Assembly (NCBI RefSeq): GCF_002858805.1
Contig: NZ_PJZI01000037.1
Span: 1 to 49,206, forward strand
Source: Chimaeribacter arupi
GTDB lineage: Bacteria; Pseudomonadota; Gammaproteobacteria; Enterobacterales; Enterobacteriaceae
Direction: 5' to 3'
Length of the DNA stretch: 49,206 nucleotides
Shown: positions 1 to 9,039 of the stretch, piece by piece
How the letters are laid out: every line of letters begins with the position of its first letter
Numbering within the stretch: position 1 is the stretch's first letter
The notes under the pieces: generated by a model
What the model was told of the DNA's origin: nothing
Seen by the model: the letters and a program-made list of their open reading frames with translations, nothing else
Databases searched by the model: none
Translations under genes and position numbers: made by a program

Positions 1-72
1 CAGAAGTGAAACGCCGTAGCGCCGATGGTAGTGTGGGGTCTCCCCATGCGAGAGTAGGGAACTGCCAGGCAT
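1..72 (+). rRNA. rrf: 5S ribosomal RNA, 3' part only
   Basis: The first 72 bases match the 3' portion of the enterobacterial 5S rRNA as I remember it, ending in the usual CTGCCAGGCAT. The 5' part, about 48 nt, lies outside the window. It is therefore the last gene of an rRNA operon reading rightwards into this window. A short ORF that covers it is not a gene. Confidence 0.97.
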
Positions 73-85
73 CAAATCAAGCACG

Positions 86-112
86 AGGCCATCCGCAAGG
101 ATGGCCTTTTTG
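86..112 (+). terminator. rRNA operon terminator
   Basis: AGGCCATCC (86-94) pairs with GGATGGCCT (99-107) across a GCAA loop and is followed by five T. It lies 13 nt after the 5S end, as expected for the intrinsic terminator of an rrn operon. Nothing else is visible from here to the mobB stop at 229. Confidence 0.93.
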
Positions 113-228
113 CTATGGAGCAAATCTGCACCAATACACTGATCTACTGCGCTTTTCTCAGCGTGTTTTCTTCTTCCCTTGCTTGTTTTCGGCTGTCTAA
201 CTTGGCTATCTACGCTATTTTGCCGTAT

Positions 229-741
229 TCATTGCGTCCGTTTTAACCAGTCTGCAATGAATGTAGCGATCATTGATGGGGCATTCAGATCTAATTGCGA
301 TACTGTTGTGATTATTGGCTGATCGCTGGCAAGGGCAATAACGTGCGGATCGATCAGGTTATCCAAGGGCTTGCCGACAGCCGCACGATAGAGCGCAATT
401 TTAGGAACGGGTTCATGTTTAAACCCTTCAACCAGAATTAGATCGATCTTACTGCTGTCAAAACGCCTGGCCAGAGAGAAAAGATCCGGCTCATCAGTCT
501 CTTCCGGCGTCTCCGTCATTAATGCCCAACGTCGCGAGCTGGCTACCATCGTTTGCAGCGCACCCGCTTTACGCAATTCATAACTGTCTTTACCGGGAGT
601 ATCGACATCCACATTATGGTGGCTATGTTTGATCAGCCCGACCCGTATGCCATCTTGCGCCAGTAACGGGATGAGTTGCTTAAGCAGCGTGGTTTTGCCT
701 GTGCCGCTGTACGCAACAATGCCCAATAGCGGTATCGTCAT
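229..741 (-). CDS. mobB: MobB, GTP-binding molybdopterin-guanine dinucleotide adapter
   Basis: The 170-residue product has a P-loop, AYSGTGKTT, at residues 10-18 (Lys16), and resembles E. coli MobB (about 175 aa). MobB binds GTP and assists MobA in attaching GMP to molybdopterin for molybdoenzymes of the bis-MGD type. It is not essential in E. coli. Its ATG overlaps the mobA stop by one base (TAATG), so the two are probably translationally coupled in one mobA-mobB transcript. No intrinsic terminator was seen between its stop and the rRNA terminator. Confidence 0.95.
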   Translation of the reverse strand: MTIPLLGIVAYSGTGKTTLLKQLIPLLAQDGIRVGLIKHSHHNVDVDTPGKDSYELRKAGALQTMVASSRRWALMTETPEETDEPDLFSLARRFDSSKIDLILVEGFKHEPVPKIALYRAAVGKPLDNLIDPHVIALASDQPIITTVSQLDLNAPSMIATFIADWLKRTQ

Positions 742-1325
742 TATATTTTGTCCAAAAGTGAAAGATGGTGTAGATCAGCCGGAGTATTAATATTCTGGAA
801 AGCCTGAATGCGATCGCGGAAATAAACAGCCTGGGCACCATTTTGTTCAAAAAAGAGCATTAATTTGCGATCGCCCTGCTGAAGGAACTGCATAAGCGGT
901 GTAATCATACTTCGGTGCAGCAGGCATAAGGTGGGATGGGCGCGTACGCCATCATGCGCGTAGGCGATAAACGCGTCCTGGCGCGCTGCCCAGAGTCTTT
1001 CAATCAAATCAGCCGGCAGAAAAGGCACATCACAAGGCACAAAGGCCGCCCATTCAGTCTGACTGTTTTGCAGCCCGGTTAACAAGCCTGCCAGCGGGCC
1101 TGCAAAGCCGGTAAAGCTATCGGCAAACGTGGGATAGCTCTGGCGATACTGCTCAAGATTACGGTTAGCGCTGAGAATAATATGGGTTACCTGGGGTTGC
1201 AGGCGTTCAGCAACATGTTGGTAGAGCGGCTTGCCCTGCAAAAGGAGTAATCCTTTATCATTTCCCCCCATGCGCGTTGCCTGTCCGCCGCACAGTATCA
1301 CCCCGGTAATCGCTGTTGGTATCAC
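741..1325 (-). CDS. mobA: MobA, molybdenum cofactor guanylyltransferase
   Basis: The product is 194 aa, the length of the E. coli protein. It carries the nucleotidyltransferase signature LCGGQATRMGGNDKGLL near residues 11-27, whose glycines and lysine bind GTP. The later GPLAGLLTGLQ and FVPCDVPFLP segments are typical of MobA, with the Asp of the second coordinating metal. The enzyme transfers GMP from GTP to Mo-molybdopterin in the cytoplasm. It is the first gene of the mobAB pair, divergent from yihD across 145 bp. Confidence 0.97.
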   Translation of the reverse strand: MIPTAITGVILCGGQATRMGGNDKGLLLLQGKPLYQHVAERLQPQVTHIILSANRNLEQYRQSYPTFADSFTGFAGPLAGLLTGLQNSQTEWAAFVPCDVPFLPADLIERLWAARQDAFIAYAHDGVRAHPTLCLLHRSMITPLMQFLQQGDRKLMLFFEQNGAQAVYFRDRIQAFQNINTPADLHHLSLLDKI

Positions 1326-1385
1326 GTCATTCTCTCCTGTTTACTGAGAAAGTGATTGTAGCGCTCTGTTTGCCGGAGGGGATGA

Positions 1386-1401
1386 TTTACTTTTATTGAC
1401 A
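1386..1401. promoter_or_regulatory. CpxR-like box with an overlapping TTGACA, mobA-yihD intergenic
   Basis: Read on the minus strand, 1386-1400 is GTCAA-TAAAA-GTAAA, which differs by one base from the CpxR consensus GTAAA-N5-GTAAA. On the plus strand, TTGACA (1396-1401) is a perfect -35 hexamer facing yihD, but I see no good -10 at 16-18 bp. In E. coli CpxR activates the srkA-dsbA transcript, so a box here would fit a yihD-srkA-dsbA operon. The assignment is inferred. Confidence 0.35.
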
Positions 1402-1470
1402 ACTCCCACCCTTTTACTCAAAGGGCATCCCTGCTACTTTGTCCGTTTCCTCCAAAGCAAGGATAACGTC

Positions 1471-1740
1471 ATGAATAGCCATCGGGTGAAAGAACTGATC
1501 GAGTTGCTTCAGCCGGCATGGGAAAAGGATGCCGATCTTAATTTGCTGCAATTCCTGCAAAAGCTGGCGCAAGAGAGCGGCTTTCAGGGCGACCTCTCTG
1601 AGCTGACAGATGACACGCTGATTTATCATCTGAAAATGCGTGACAGCGATCAGTCTGAGGCGATCCCCGGCCTGAAAAAAGATTATGAAGAAGATTTTAA
1701 AACGGCTATTTTGCGGGCCCGCGGCGTCATTAAAGAGTGA
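1471..1740 (+). CDS. yihD: YihD family protein of unknown function
   Basis: This 89-residue protein is close to E. coli YihD (also 89 aa) along its length, especially [20 protein letters not shown] and the C-terminal [15 protein letters not shown] chose the ATG at 1471 because it gives the family length and has an AAGGA (1459-1463) seven bases upstream. An upstream in-frame extension to 1396 lacks these features. No enzymatic motif is visible and the function is not known to me. It precedes srkA by 34 bp and probably shares its transcript. Confidence 0.93.
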   Translation: MNSHRVKELIELLQPAWEKDADLNLLQFLQKLAQESGFQGDLSELTDDTLIYHLKMRDSDQSEAIPGLKKDYEEDFKTAILRARGVIKE

Positions 1741-1774
1741 TGCTTCTATTCTTTTCTACTGAATATTCCACCCC

Positions 1775-2773
1775 ATGAGCCCTATGACGACAACCCCTGC
1801 CTTTAATTTTCATGCATTGACGCCTGACCTCATTCTGGATGCGTTACAGCATGTAGGCCTTTATGCTGAATCCGGCCTCACTGAACTCAACAGCTATGAA
1901 AACCGTGTTTTCCAGTTTATGGGGGAAGCGCGCCAACGTTATGTCGTAAAATTCTACCGGCCGGAACGTTGGAGCGAAGTACAGTTACGTGAGGAGCACG
2001 CCTTTGCGGCTGCATTACATGAGGCTGAAATTCCGCTTATTGCGCCATTGCCGCTTGCCGGTGATACCCTGAATCACTATCAGGGGTACTTTTTTACCGT
2101 TTTCCCGAGTGCCGGCGGCCGGCAATATGAAGTGGATAACCTCGATCAGCTGGAAATGGTGGGGCGCTATCTCGGGCGGATTCACCAGGTTGGAAGTAAA
2201 AAACTCTTCAAGGTACGTCCGACTATTGGATTGGATGAATATGTTATTCACGCCCGGCAAGTGCTGGAAGAGAGCCGGTTAATTCCCCAGGGCCAGCGTG
2301 ATAATTTCCTTCAGGCAACGGATAACCTTATTCACGCCATTCAGCTTCGCTGGCATACACAGTGGCAGGCATTACGCCTGCATGGAGATTGCCACCCAGG
2401 TAATATTCTGTGGCGTGATGGGCCCTGTTTTGTGGATCTGGACGATGCGCGTAACGGCCCTGCCATACAGGATCTCTGGATGCTGTTGCATGGGGATAAA
2501 GCGGAACAACGCACCCAGCTTGATATTCTGCTGGAGGCTTATGAGGAATTCAGCGAGTTTGATCAGCGCGAACTGGCACTGATTGAGCCTTTACGGGCCA
2601 TGCGCATGGTGCATTACCTGGCCTGGGTGGCGCGTCGCTGGCAGGATCCGGCTTTCCCCCGCAGCTTCCCGTGGATGACGGAAGGAAGTTTCTGGGAGAG
2701 CCAGACGGCAGCTTTCAGAGAGCAGTTTAACCAATTGCAGGAACCCCCTCTGCAATTAACGCCTATGTATTAA
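1775..2773 (+). CDS. srkA: SrkA, stress response serine/threonine kinase
   Basis: The product is 332 aa with the aminoglycoside-phosphotransferase/choline-kinase type fold. [14 protein letters not shown] is the catalytic loop and [11 protein letters not shown] is the metal-binding segment. The C-terminal [10 protein letters not shown] is the same as in E. coli YihE/SrkA (328 aa). The E. coli kinase belongs to the Cpx regulon and protects against stress-induced death. A second in-frame ATG at 1784 would give 329 aa; neither start has a strong Shine-Dalgarno. The gene ends 28 bp before dsbA, and co-transcription is likely. Confidence 0.95.
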   Translation: MSPMTTTPAFNFHALTPDLILDALQHVGLYAESGLTELNSYENRVFQFMGEARQRYVVKFYRPERWSEVQLREEHAFAAALHEAEIPLIAPLPLAGDTLNHYQGYFFTVFPSAGGRQYEVDNLDQLEMVGRYLGRIHQVGSKKLFKVRPTIGLDEYVIHARQVLEESRLIPQGQRDNFLQATDNLIHAIQLRWHTQWQALRLHGDCHPGNILWRDGPCFVDLDDARNGPAIQDLWMLLHGDKAEQRTQLDILLEAYEEFSEFDQRELALIEPLRAMRMVHYLAWVARRWQDPAFPRSFPWMTEGSFWESQTAAFREQFNQLQEPPLQLTPMY

Positions 2774-2801
2774 TGGTAATATCAACGGAGAACAAGGAAT
2801 T

Positions 2802-3425
2802 ATGAAGAAGATATTTTTAGCGTTGGTAGGAATGGTGCTGGCATTCAGTGCTTCAGCCGCGCAATTTTCAAGTGGCGACCAATTTGTCACGTTGGATAAG
2901 CAGGTATCGGGAGAGCCACAGGTTCTGGAGTTCTTCTCTTTCTACTGCCCGCACTGCTACCAGTTTGAAAAGATTTACCATATCTCTGACACCATTAAAA
3001 AGAACCTTCCTCAGGGAACCAAAGTGACAAAATATCACGTTGAATTCCTTGGCCCATTAGGCAAAGAGATGACGCAGGCATGGGCCGTTGCGCTGGCACT
3101 GGGTGTGGAAGATAAAGTCGCTCCCCTGATGTTTGATGCCGTGCAGAAAACCCAGGTCGTCCAGACACCGGATGATATTAAGAAAGTGTTTATTCAGGCA
3201 GGTGTAACGTCAGAAGAGTATGACTCTGCCTGGAACAGTTTTGTGGTGAAATCCCTGGTGGTGCAACAGCAAAAAGCGGCGGCTGATTTGGGCTTACAGG
3301 GTGTACCTTCCATCTTTGTTAACGGCAAATATATGGTCAAAAATGATGGCCTGGATATGAGCTCGATGGATATCTACAGCAAGCAATACTCTGACGTGGT
3401 CAATTTCCTGCTGACCCAGAAATAA
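2802..3425 (+). CDS. dsbA: DsbA, periplasmic thiol:disulfide oxidoreductase
   Basis: The precursor is 207 aa. A signal peptide (Lys-rich start, hydrophobic core, ASA cut before Ala20) is followed by a thioredoxin fold with the CPHC active site at Cys49 and Cys52, which are Cys30 and Cys33 of the mature protein as in E. coli. GVPSIFVNG carries the cis-proline. DsbA introduces disulfides into exported proteins and is reoxidised by DsbB in the membrane. It has a normal Shine-Dalgarno region and is followed by a clear terminator, so it ends the yihD-srkA-dsbA unit. Confidence 0.98.
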   Translation: MKKIFLALVGMVLAFSASAAQFSSGDQFVTLDKQVSGEPQVLEFFSFYCPHCYQFEKIYHISDTIKKNLPQGTKVTKYHVEFLGPLGKEMTQAWAVALALGVEDKVAPLMFDAVQKTQVVQTPDDIKKVFIQAGVTSEEYDSAWNSFVVKSLVVQQQKAAADLGLQGVPSIFVNGKYMVKNDGLDMSSMDIYSKQYSDVVNFLLTQK

Positions 3426-3443
3426 TGTTAATGAAATGACACT

Positions 3444-3471
3444 AAAAATGCCGGATTATCCGGCATTTTTT
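3444..3471 (+). terminator. dsbA terminator
   Basis: AAAAATGCCGGA (3444-3455) pairs with TCCGGCATTTTT (3459-3470) across a three-base loop and ends in a T run, 18 bp after the dsbA stop. Confidence 0.93.
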
Positions 3472-3996
3472 ATGGCAGCTATTCGGTCGTGCGTTAACGT
3501 CCTCACGCCATTATTTTCACTGCTCCTTCCCGTCGGCTACCTGAAACAGATTGCATCAGCCCCGGTATAGGCAGACCGGCCACAAAGGCTGTGTTAACAA
3601 ATGCGCAGGCTTTTCCTGGGAAAATGAAAAGGGGCGTCGGCAGAAAAGTTGTGGAAAAGGGTTTTATTCTTTCGGTGTTTATTTAAACAATCCCCGTAAA
3701 ACAGGGATCAGCATAAAGTTATATCCACATTTGCTATTCCCCCCTGAAAGGGCCTCTCCACCGTTTTGTTCTCAATTAATAGTTTGATTTAACTATAAAA
3801 AATACAAGATCTGTCAGAGAAAAACACAGGTGTTGCAATTGCACGATCTTTTATGCACAAAGTTATCCACAATATAGATCCTGCGGATCATCCCGCAAAT
3901 GATCGGATTGATCGCGGTGATGAGCCGCCGAAGGTTCGCCTTTCGCGCCAGCTATGGCATCCTTAGTACATTGACCGATGACGAAAAAGAGTCGCT
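3472..3996 (+). promoter_or_regulatory. polA upstream region with DnaA boxes and GATC cluster
   Basis: This 525 bp without a convincing gene lies where E. coli has yihF and yihG. Two DnaA boxes in the same direction are visible: TTATGCACA (3851-3859) and the perfect consensus TTATCCACA (3863-3871). ATATCCACA (3721-3729) is one mismatch off. GATC (Dam) sites fall at 3706, 3808, 3845, 3877, 3886, 3901 and 3910. The segment around 3770-3830 is AT-rich. In E. coli DnaA is reported to stimulate polA expression, which is the simplest explanation. The polA promoter itself was not resolved. Confidence 0.7.
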
Positions 3997-6792
3997 ATGG
4001 CACATATTGCAGAAAATCCCCTGATCCTGGTTGATGGGTCTTCTTACCTCTACCGCGCCTATCATGCTTTCCCACCGCTGACCAACTCTGCCGGTGAGCC
4101 GACCGGCGCCATGTACGGCGTAATCAACATGCTGAAAAGCCTGTTGCAGCAGTATCAGCCCAGCCATGTTGCTGTGGTGTTTGATGCCAAGGGCAAGACA
4201 TTCCGCGATGAGTTATTTGCTGAGTATAAATCGCACCGCCCGCCAATGCCGGACGATCTGCGTGCGCAGATTGAACCGCTGCATACTATGGTGAAAGCGA
4301 TGGGGCTGCCGTTACTGGCGGTCTCCGGTGTTGAAGCAGACGATGTGATCGGCACCCTGGCCCTTCAGGCGGAAAAAGCGGGTCATGCAGTGCTGATCAG
4401 CACCGGCGACAAAGACATGGCCCAGCTGGTTACGCCGAACATTACGCTGATTAACACCATGAATAATGCGATCCTTGGCCCTGAAGAAGTGATCACCAAA
4501 TATGGTGTTCCTCCGGAATTGATCATCGATTTTCTGGCATTGATGGGTGACTCCTCCGATAACATTCCCGGCGTCCCTGGTGTGGGCGAAAAAACCGCCC
4601 AGGCGCTGTTACAGGGGATTGGCGGGTTGGATGCGCTCTACAGTAACCTGGACGCCATTGCCGGCCTGAGTTTCCGTGGGGCAAAAACCATGGCAACGAA
4701 GCTGGAGCAGAACAAAGAGGTGGCGTATCTCTCTTACCAGTTAGCCACCATCAAAACCGATGTAGAGCTGGACGTCCGCTGTGATGAGCTGAATGTGATG
4801 GCACCGGCGACAGATGAGCTGCGCGCCCTGTTCCAGCATTATGAATTCAAGCGCTGGACCAGCGATCTGGAAGCCGGTAAGTGGCTGATCAACAAAAAAG
4901 CCCCGGCGTCAGGCAGTCGCGGCGCAGAAGAAATCGACATCAATGTGCCGGTGCCGGAGGTAGAACGCGCCCAGCTGGCGCAGGATGAGTATGTCACGCT
5001 GCTGACTGAGGCGGAGCTGGATGAGTGGCTGGAGAAACTCTCCGCAGCAGAACAGTTCGCCTTTGATACAGAAACCGACTCCCTCGATACCCTGACGGCC
5101 AACCTGGTGGGGCTCTCCTTTGCCATTGAGCCGGGCAAAGCGGCCTATCTGCCGGTCGGGCATGATTATATTGATGCGCCCGATCAGCTGAATCTCGATC
5201 TGGTACTGGAAAAGCTGAAACCGCTGCTGGAAAGCGAAAAAGCGCTGAAAATCGGCCAGAACCTGAAATTTGATCAGGGCGTGCTGAAGCGCTATGGCAT
5301 TGAGCTGCGCGGCATCGCTTTCGATACCATGCTGGAATCCTATGTACTGGACAGCGTCTCCAGCCGCCATGACATGGATACCCTGGCCGATCGCCATCTG
5401 GGTCATACCACCGTCAGCTTTGTTGAGATTGCCGGGAAAGGGAAAAACCAGCTGACCTTCAACCAGATTGCCCTGGAAGAGGCCAGCCATTACGCGGCGG
5501 AAGATGCCGATGTCACCCTGCAACTCCATCAGGCGATGTGGCCAAAAATCGAGGCCAGTGACGGCCTGCCGAATGTCTTCCGTGAAATTGAGATGCCGCT
5601 GGTGCCGGTGTTATCACGCATGGAACGTACCGGGGTGCTGATCGACAAGTCCATTCTGGCGGCGCATTCGGTAGAGCTGACTGAACGTCTGGGCGAGCTG
5701 GAAAGCAAAGCACACGAACTGGCGGAGGAGCCGTTTAACCTCTCCTCCACCAAACAGTTGCAGGCGATTCTGTACGATAAACAGAAACTGCCGATCCTGA
5801 AAAAGACGCCGGGCGGCGCGCCGTCCACCAATGAAGAAGTGCTGGCTGAACTGGCACTGGATTACCCGCTGCCGAAAGTCATTCTTGAGTACCGCAGCCT
5901 GGCGAAGCTCAAGTCCACCTATACCGACAAATTGCCGCAGATGATCAATCCGGCCAGCGGCCGGGTGCACACCTCCTATCATCAGGCGGTCACGGCCACC
6001 GGGCGGTTGTCATCCAGCGATCCAAACCTGCAAAACATCCCGGTGCGTAACGAGGAAGGGCGGCGTATCCGCCAGGCCTTTATTGCGCCGGAAGGGTACA
6101 AGATTGTGGCGGCGGACTACTCACAGATTGAGCTGCGCATCATGGCGCACCTCTCGCAGGATAAAGGCTTGCTGGCAGCGTTTGCCGGTGGCGAGGACAT
6201 CCACCGTGCGACGGCGGCAGAAGTATTTGGTATGTCGCTGGAGAGCGTCACCGGTGACCAGCGCCGCAGCGCCAAGGCGATTAACTTTGGCCTGATTTAC
6301 GGCATGAGCGCTTTTGGCCTGTCGCGTCAGCTGAACATCCCGCGTAATGAAGCCCAGCGCTATATGGACAAGTACTTTGAGCGCTACCCCGGCGTGCTGG
6401 ATTACATGGACCGTACGCGCAAACTGGCGGCCGAAAAAGGGTATGTGACCACGCTGGACGGCCGCCGTCTCTACCTGCCGGACATCAATTCGAAAAATGC
6501 GATGCGCCGTAAAGCGGCAGAGCGGGCGGCGATCAACGCCCCGATGCAGGGTACCGCAGCGGATATCATCAAACGTGCGATGATCGACGTGGATGCCTGG
6601 CTGCAACAGCAGCAGGACCCGCACGTGCGTATGATCATGCAGGTACACGATGAACTGGTGTTCGAAGTGCATGAATCCGTACTGGAGGACGCATCAGAGA
6701 AGATCCGTTCCCTGATGGAACAGAGTATGCAGCTGGATGTGCCGTTGCAGGTTGAAGTCGGTGTCGGCGAAAACTGGGATCAGGCGCACTAA
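3997..6792 (+). CDS. polA: DNA polymerase I
   Basis: The 931-residue protein has the full three-part layout (E. coli 928 aa). The N-terminal 5' nuclease (about 1-325) starts with [16 protein letters not shown]. The 3'-5' exonuclease (about 326-520) has FDTETD with Asp357 and Glu359. The polymerase has motif A DYSQIELR (Asp707), motif [15 protein letters not shown] and motif C VHDELV (Asp885). It fills gaps and removes RNA primers during lagging-strand synthesis and repair. No intrinsic terminator is evident between its stop and Spot 42. Confidence 0.99.
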   Translation: MAHIAENPLILVDGSSYLYRAYHAFPPLTNSAGEPTGAMYGVINMLKSLLQQYQPSHVAVVFDAKGKTFRDELFAEYKSHRPPMPDDLRAQIEPLHTMVKAMGLPLLAVSGVEADDVIGTLALQAEKAGHAVLISTGDKDMAQLVTPNITLINTMNNAILGPEEVITKYGVPPELIIDFLALMGDSSDNIPGVPGVGEKTAQALLQGIGGLDALYSNLDAIAGLSFRGAKTMATKLEQNKEVAYLSYQLATIKTDVELDVRCDELNVMAPATDELRALFQHYEFKRWTSDLEAGKWLINKKAPASGSRGAEEIDINVPVPEVERAQLAQDEYVTLLTEAELDEWLEKLSAAEQFAFDTETDSLDTLTANLVGLSFAIEPGKAAYLPVGHDYIDAPDQLNLDLVLEKLKPLLESEKALKIGQNLKFDQGVLKRYGIELRGIAFDTMLESYVLDSVSSRHDMDTLADRHLGHTTVSFVEIAGKGKNQLTFNQIALEEASHYAAEDADVTLQLHQAMWPKIEASDGLPNVFREIEMPLVPVLSRMERTGVLIDKSILAAHSVELTERLGELESKAHELAEEPFNLSSTKQLQAILYDKQKLPILKKTPGGAPSTNEEVLAELALDYPLPKVILEYRSLAKLKSTYTDKLPQMINPASGRVHTSYHQAVTATGRLSSSDPNLQNIPVRNEEGRRIRQAFIAPEGYKIVAADYSQIELRIMAHLSQDKGLLAAFAGGEDIHRATAAEVFGMSLESVTGDQRRSAKAINFGLIYGMSAFGLSRQLNIPRNEAQRYMDKYFERYPGVLDYMDRTRKLAAEKGYVTTLDGRRLYLPDINSKNAMRRKAAERAAINAPMQGTAADIIKRAMIDVDAWLQQQQDPHVRMIMQVHDELVFEVHESVLEDASEKIRSLMEQSMQLDVPLQVEVGVGENWDQAH

Positions 6793-6902
6793 ACGGCGAT
6801 AACCTAAGCACTTTTTGTAATTAAGCTACATCATAAGCGGAAGATATGACGATATATGCCGCAAAAACGCCGGATCTTGTGTAAGTAAACTACAAAAATT
6901 TC

Positions 6903-6931
6903 TTTTGCCCTTTGAAAAAATGTTGTAGAGT
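6903..6931 (+). promoter_or_regulatory. Spot 42 promoter
   Basis: TAGAGT (6926-6931) is the -10, seven bases before the first base of Spot 42. The -35 is weak (TTTTGC at 6903-6908, 17 bp spacer). In E. coli spf is repressed by CRP-cAMP. A TGTGT-N6-ACTAC sequence near 6879-6894 sits where that site would be, but it is a poor match. Confidence 0.6.
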
Positions 6932-6938
6932 TAACGGC

Positions 6939-7048
6939 GTAGGGTACAGAGGTAAGATGTTCTATCTTTCAGACCTTTTACTTCACGTAATCGGATTTGG
7001 CTGAATATTTAGCCGCCCCAGTCAGTATTGACTGGGGCGTTTTTTATT
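6939..7048 (+). ncRNA. spf: Spot 42 sRNA
   Basis: This stretch is almost identical to the E. coli Spot 42 RNA (109 nt) as remembered. It has the same 5' end GTAGGGTACAGAGGTAAGATG, the same unstructured pairing regions, and a 3' hairpin GCCCCAGTCA/TGACTGGGGC followed by six T that serves as its terminator. One T is missing from the run before the terminator stem. Spot 42 is an Hfq-bound sRNA that base-pairs with mRNAs of sugar uptake and central metabolism (galK and others) under catabolite control. Its place downstream of polA is conserved. Confidence 0.97.
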
Positions 7049-7096
7049 GGGAAATTCGCTGCCTTCTGCCTCTTTCCGTAGGGGATCGACAGGCAT

Positions 7097-7122
7097 AAAA
7101 AAGACAGCGCATCGGCTGTCTC
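7097..7122 (-). terminator. engB terminator
   Basis: AGACAGC (7102-7108) pairs with GCTGTCT (7115-7121). On the minus strand the stem is followed by a run of T (A run at 7097-7102), 41 bp after the engB stop. Confidence 0.85.
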
Positions 7123-7162
7123 TTTTGCTTCACTGCCATCGCGTGTTATCACACGCCGGCGG

Positions 7163-7810
7163 TTACTCTTCTTCGTCACTCACGTCATCCGCCACCGCCG
7201 GCGGCAGCTCGTTAAACCAGGTATCCAGCTTTTGGCTCAGTTTGTCGACGCCAATTTTCTTCAGTGAAGAGAAGGCTTCTACCTGCACATCGCCCATAAA
7301 GGCCAGCACGGCTTCACGCACCATGTTCAATTGCGCTTTACGCGCGCCGGAAGCCAGCTTGTCGGCTTTGGTCAGCAATACCAGCACCGGCAGATCCACT
7401 GCCACGGCCCACTGAATCATCTGCTGATCCAGATCTTTAAGCGGATGGCGGATGTCCATCAGCACCACCAGCCCTTTCAGGCAGTTACGCTTTTGCAGGT
7501 ATTCACCCAGCGCCTTCTGCCATTTGCGTTTCATCTCTTCAGGCACTTCGGCATAGCCGTAGCCCGGCAAGTCCACCAGGCGCAGGCCCGGCTGCAATTC
7601 AAACAGGTTAATCAGCTGGGTACGGCCCGGTGTTTTACTGGTACGCGCCAGGCTCTTCTGGTTGGTCAGGGTGTTCAGCGCGCTGGATTTACCCGCGTTC
7701 GAACGCCCGGCAAATGCGACTTCAATGCCTTCATCCGCAGGCAGGTGCCGGATGTCCGGAGCACTGGTGACAAAATGGGTCACCTGATAGTTATAAGTTC
7801 GGCTGGTCAA
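7163..7810 (-). CDS. engB: EngB/YihA, ribosome biogenesis GTPase
   Basis: The 215-residue GTPase has G1 GRSNAGKSS at 35-43, a G2-type SKTPGRTQ, G3 DLPG and G4 TKAD. This is the TrmE-Era-EngA-EngB family, and the length is close to the E. coli protein. EngB is essential in many bacteria and acts in assembly of the 50S ribosomal subunit. The C-terminal tail DDVSDEEE is acidic, as is usual for the enterobacterial form. It reads towards spf and has its own terminator. It is divergent from the CsrC gene and yihI. Confidence 0.96.
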   Translation of the reverse strand: MTSRTYNYQVTHFVTSAPDIRHLPADEGIEVAFAGRSNAGKSSALNTLTNQKSLARTSKTPGRTQLINLFELQPGLRLVDLPGYGYAEVPEEMKRKWQKALGEYLQKRNCLKGLVVLMDIRHPLKDLDQQMIQWAVAVDLPVLVLLTKADKLASGARKAQLNMVREAVLAFMGDVQVEAFSSLKKIGVDKLSQKLDTWFNELPPAVADDVSDEEE

Positions 7811-8056
7811 AATGTTGTCTCCGTAAGGCTAAATATCTCTGGCTGGCGATTATAACTGCATCGTTACCAAAAGCGGCATGTTTGTGGGTTTTAATCCCTG
7901 TCGGCGGCGTAAATGCAGGCATTTTACTGCACGTGTGTAAGCGATCAGCCCGGCGTGGCGGCGGCTTTCACTGATAATTTGGGTTTATTTAATGATAAAA
8001 CCAATCAGTTCAATGAATTATTTGTGCAACACCAATGGGTGGCCTCTCCGGCTGGG

Positions 8057-8084
8057 TTGAGCCGCCGCTCCATCGGCGTAAAGT
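8057..8084 (+). promoter_or_regulatory. Possible csrC promoter
   Basis: TTGAGC (8057-8062), a 16 bp spacer and TAAAGT (8079-8084) make a modest sigma-70 promoter that would start RNA near 8091, at the first of the GGA motifs. Further upstream, TGTAAG (about 7935-7940) resembles one half of the UvrY/GacA recognition element. Both calls are tentative. Confidence 0.35.
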
Positions 8085-8090
8085 GTTCTC

Positions 8091-8412
8091 CAGCAGGATG
8101 CTTCAGGAGGCGCAGGCACGCGACATTCGCCATGCAGGGATGGGTGGCAGGTAAGGAGAGCCGGCAAAGGAAGCTGCCGGGTTGCCGGGAAGGCAGCCCT
8201 CAGGAAAAGTACGCCGGGAGCGCGTAAGCAGGATGCAAAGGAAACGGCCGGTAACGGATAACGCCGGTTCAGGAGCACACAAGGATGAGGCAGGACAAGG
8301 AGGTGCCTACTGCCCGGAATAAGGGAATATTGCCGGGCGGCAGGGCAAAAACAGCGCTTCCCTGATAAGGAAGCAGATAAAAAGGCGCCGGGGCCTCCTG
8401 CCGCCTTTTTTC
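8091..8412 (+). ncRNA. csrC: CsrC-type sRNA that sequesters CsrA
   Basis: The engB-yihI gap is where E. coli encodes CsrC. From 8091 to 8385 there are about 18 GGA triplets, roughly two thirds of them AGGA, many near small hairpins; this is the signature of a CsrA-binding sponge RNA. It ends in a hairpin AAAAGGCG...CGCCTTTTTT (8380-8411). The bases after the terminator match the E. coli csrC downstream sequence. The body diverges strongly from E. coli and is longer (about 320 against about 245 nt). The 5' end is inferred. Long ORFs across it on both strands are by-products of its purine bias. Confidence 0.85.
8379..8411 (+). terminator. csrC terminator
   Basis: The stem is AAAAAGGCG with CGCCTTTTT and the loop is GC-rich. 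A run of six T (8406-8411) follows. It closes the GGA-rich RNA and precedes the yihI promoter. Confidence 0.85.
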
Positions 8413-8446
8413 TTTGTCCGCTTTCTGCTAGATTCCGCCGCAATTC

Positions 8447-8452
8447 TATACT
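8447..8452 (+). promoter_or_regulatory. Likely yihI promoter -10
   Basis: TATACT (8447-8452) lies in a block that also looks conserved with E. coli, 30 bp before the yihI start. No good -35 is visible. Confidence 0.45.
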
Positions 8453-8481
8453 GAAATGATTTCCCCCTGAGAGCAGATGCC

Positions 8482-9036
8482 ATGAACCAGCCATCCAAAA
8501 CGCCACGTGCAAAAGCCGCGGCATCCCACACCAAAAATAAGAAAAAAAGTCGTGTCGAGCTGGATTTAGAGGCCCGCGAGCGTAAGCGCCAGAAAAAACG
8601 CCGTGGCCATGCACCCGGTTCTCGCGCTACCGGGGAGACCGATCAGAAAAAAACCGCAACCCAGGAAAAACGTGACCCGCGCTTAGGCAGTAAAAAAGCG
8701 GTTCCGCTGGTGGTTGAAACGGTATACGGCAATACGCCGAAAAAAGCGGCCAAGCCGCAGAAAGAGGCGAAACCGCGCCTGTCGCCGGAAGAAGAGCTCA
8801 CGTTGCTGGAAAACGATCCGCGTCTGGATGCCCTGCTGGATAAACTGGACGACGGCGAAACACTGAGCGCAGAAGATCAGGCATTTGTTGATCAAACGCT
8901 GGATCGCATTGATGTGCTGATGGAGCTGCTGGGCATTGAGCTGGGCGACGATGAAGATGACATCATCGATGAAGACGAGCCGAAAGAAGATATGTACCAG
9001 CTGCTCAAACGTGGAAACCCGAAAGATAACCATTAA
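8482..9036 (+). CDS. yihI: YihI, activator of the Der GTPase
   Basis: This 184-residue protein has a very basic, disordered-looking N-terminal half ([17 protein letters not shown]) and an acidic C-terminal half ([17 protein letters not shown]), the known layout of YihI. In E. coli YihI is a GTPase-activating protein for Der (EngA) and modulates late 50S ribosome assembly. The [23 protein letters not shown] segment is the conserved core. It follows the csrC terminator, with its own -10 at 8447. A 58-codon ORF starts three bases after its stop codon. Confidence 0.94.
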   Translation: MNQPSKTPRAKAAASHTKNKKKSRVELDLEARERKRQKKRRGHAPGSRATGETDQKKTATQEKRDPRLGSKKAVPLVVETVYGNTPKKAAKPQKEAKPRLSPEEELTLLENDPRLDALLDKLDDGETLSAEDQAFVDQTLDRIDVLMELLGIELGDDEDDIIDEDEPKEDMYQLLKRGNPKDNH

Positions 9037-9039
9037 TCC

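Noticed and set aside
3551-3787. 78-codon ORF between dsbA and polA
   Set aside because: It has no ribosome-binding site, low-complexity composition and no recognisable family, and it lies in the AT-rich control region.
8018-8614. 198-codon minus-strand ORF across csrC
   Set aside because: It is opposite a GGA-rich RNA, so it is rich in Ser, Pro, Leu and Cys codons by reverse complement. It also runs into yihI.
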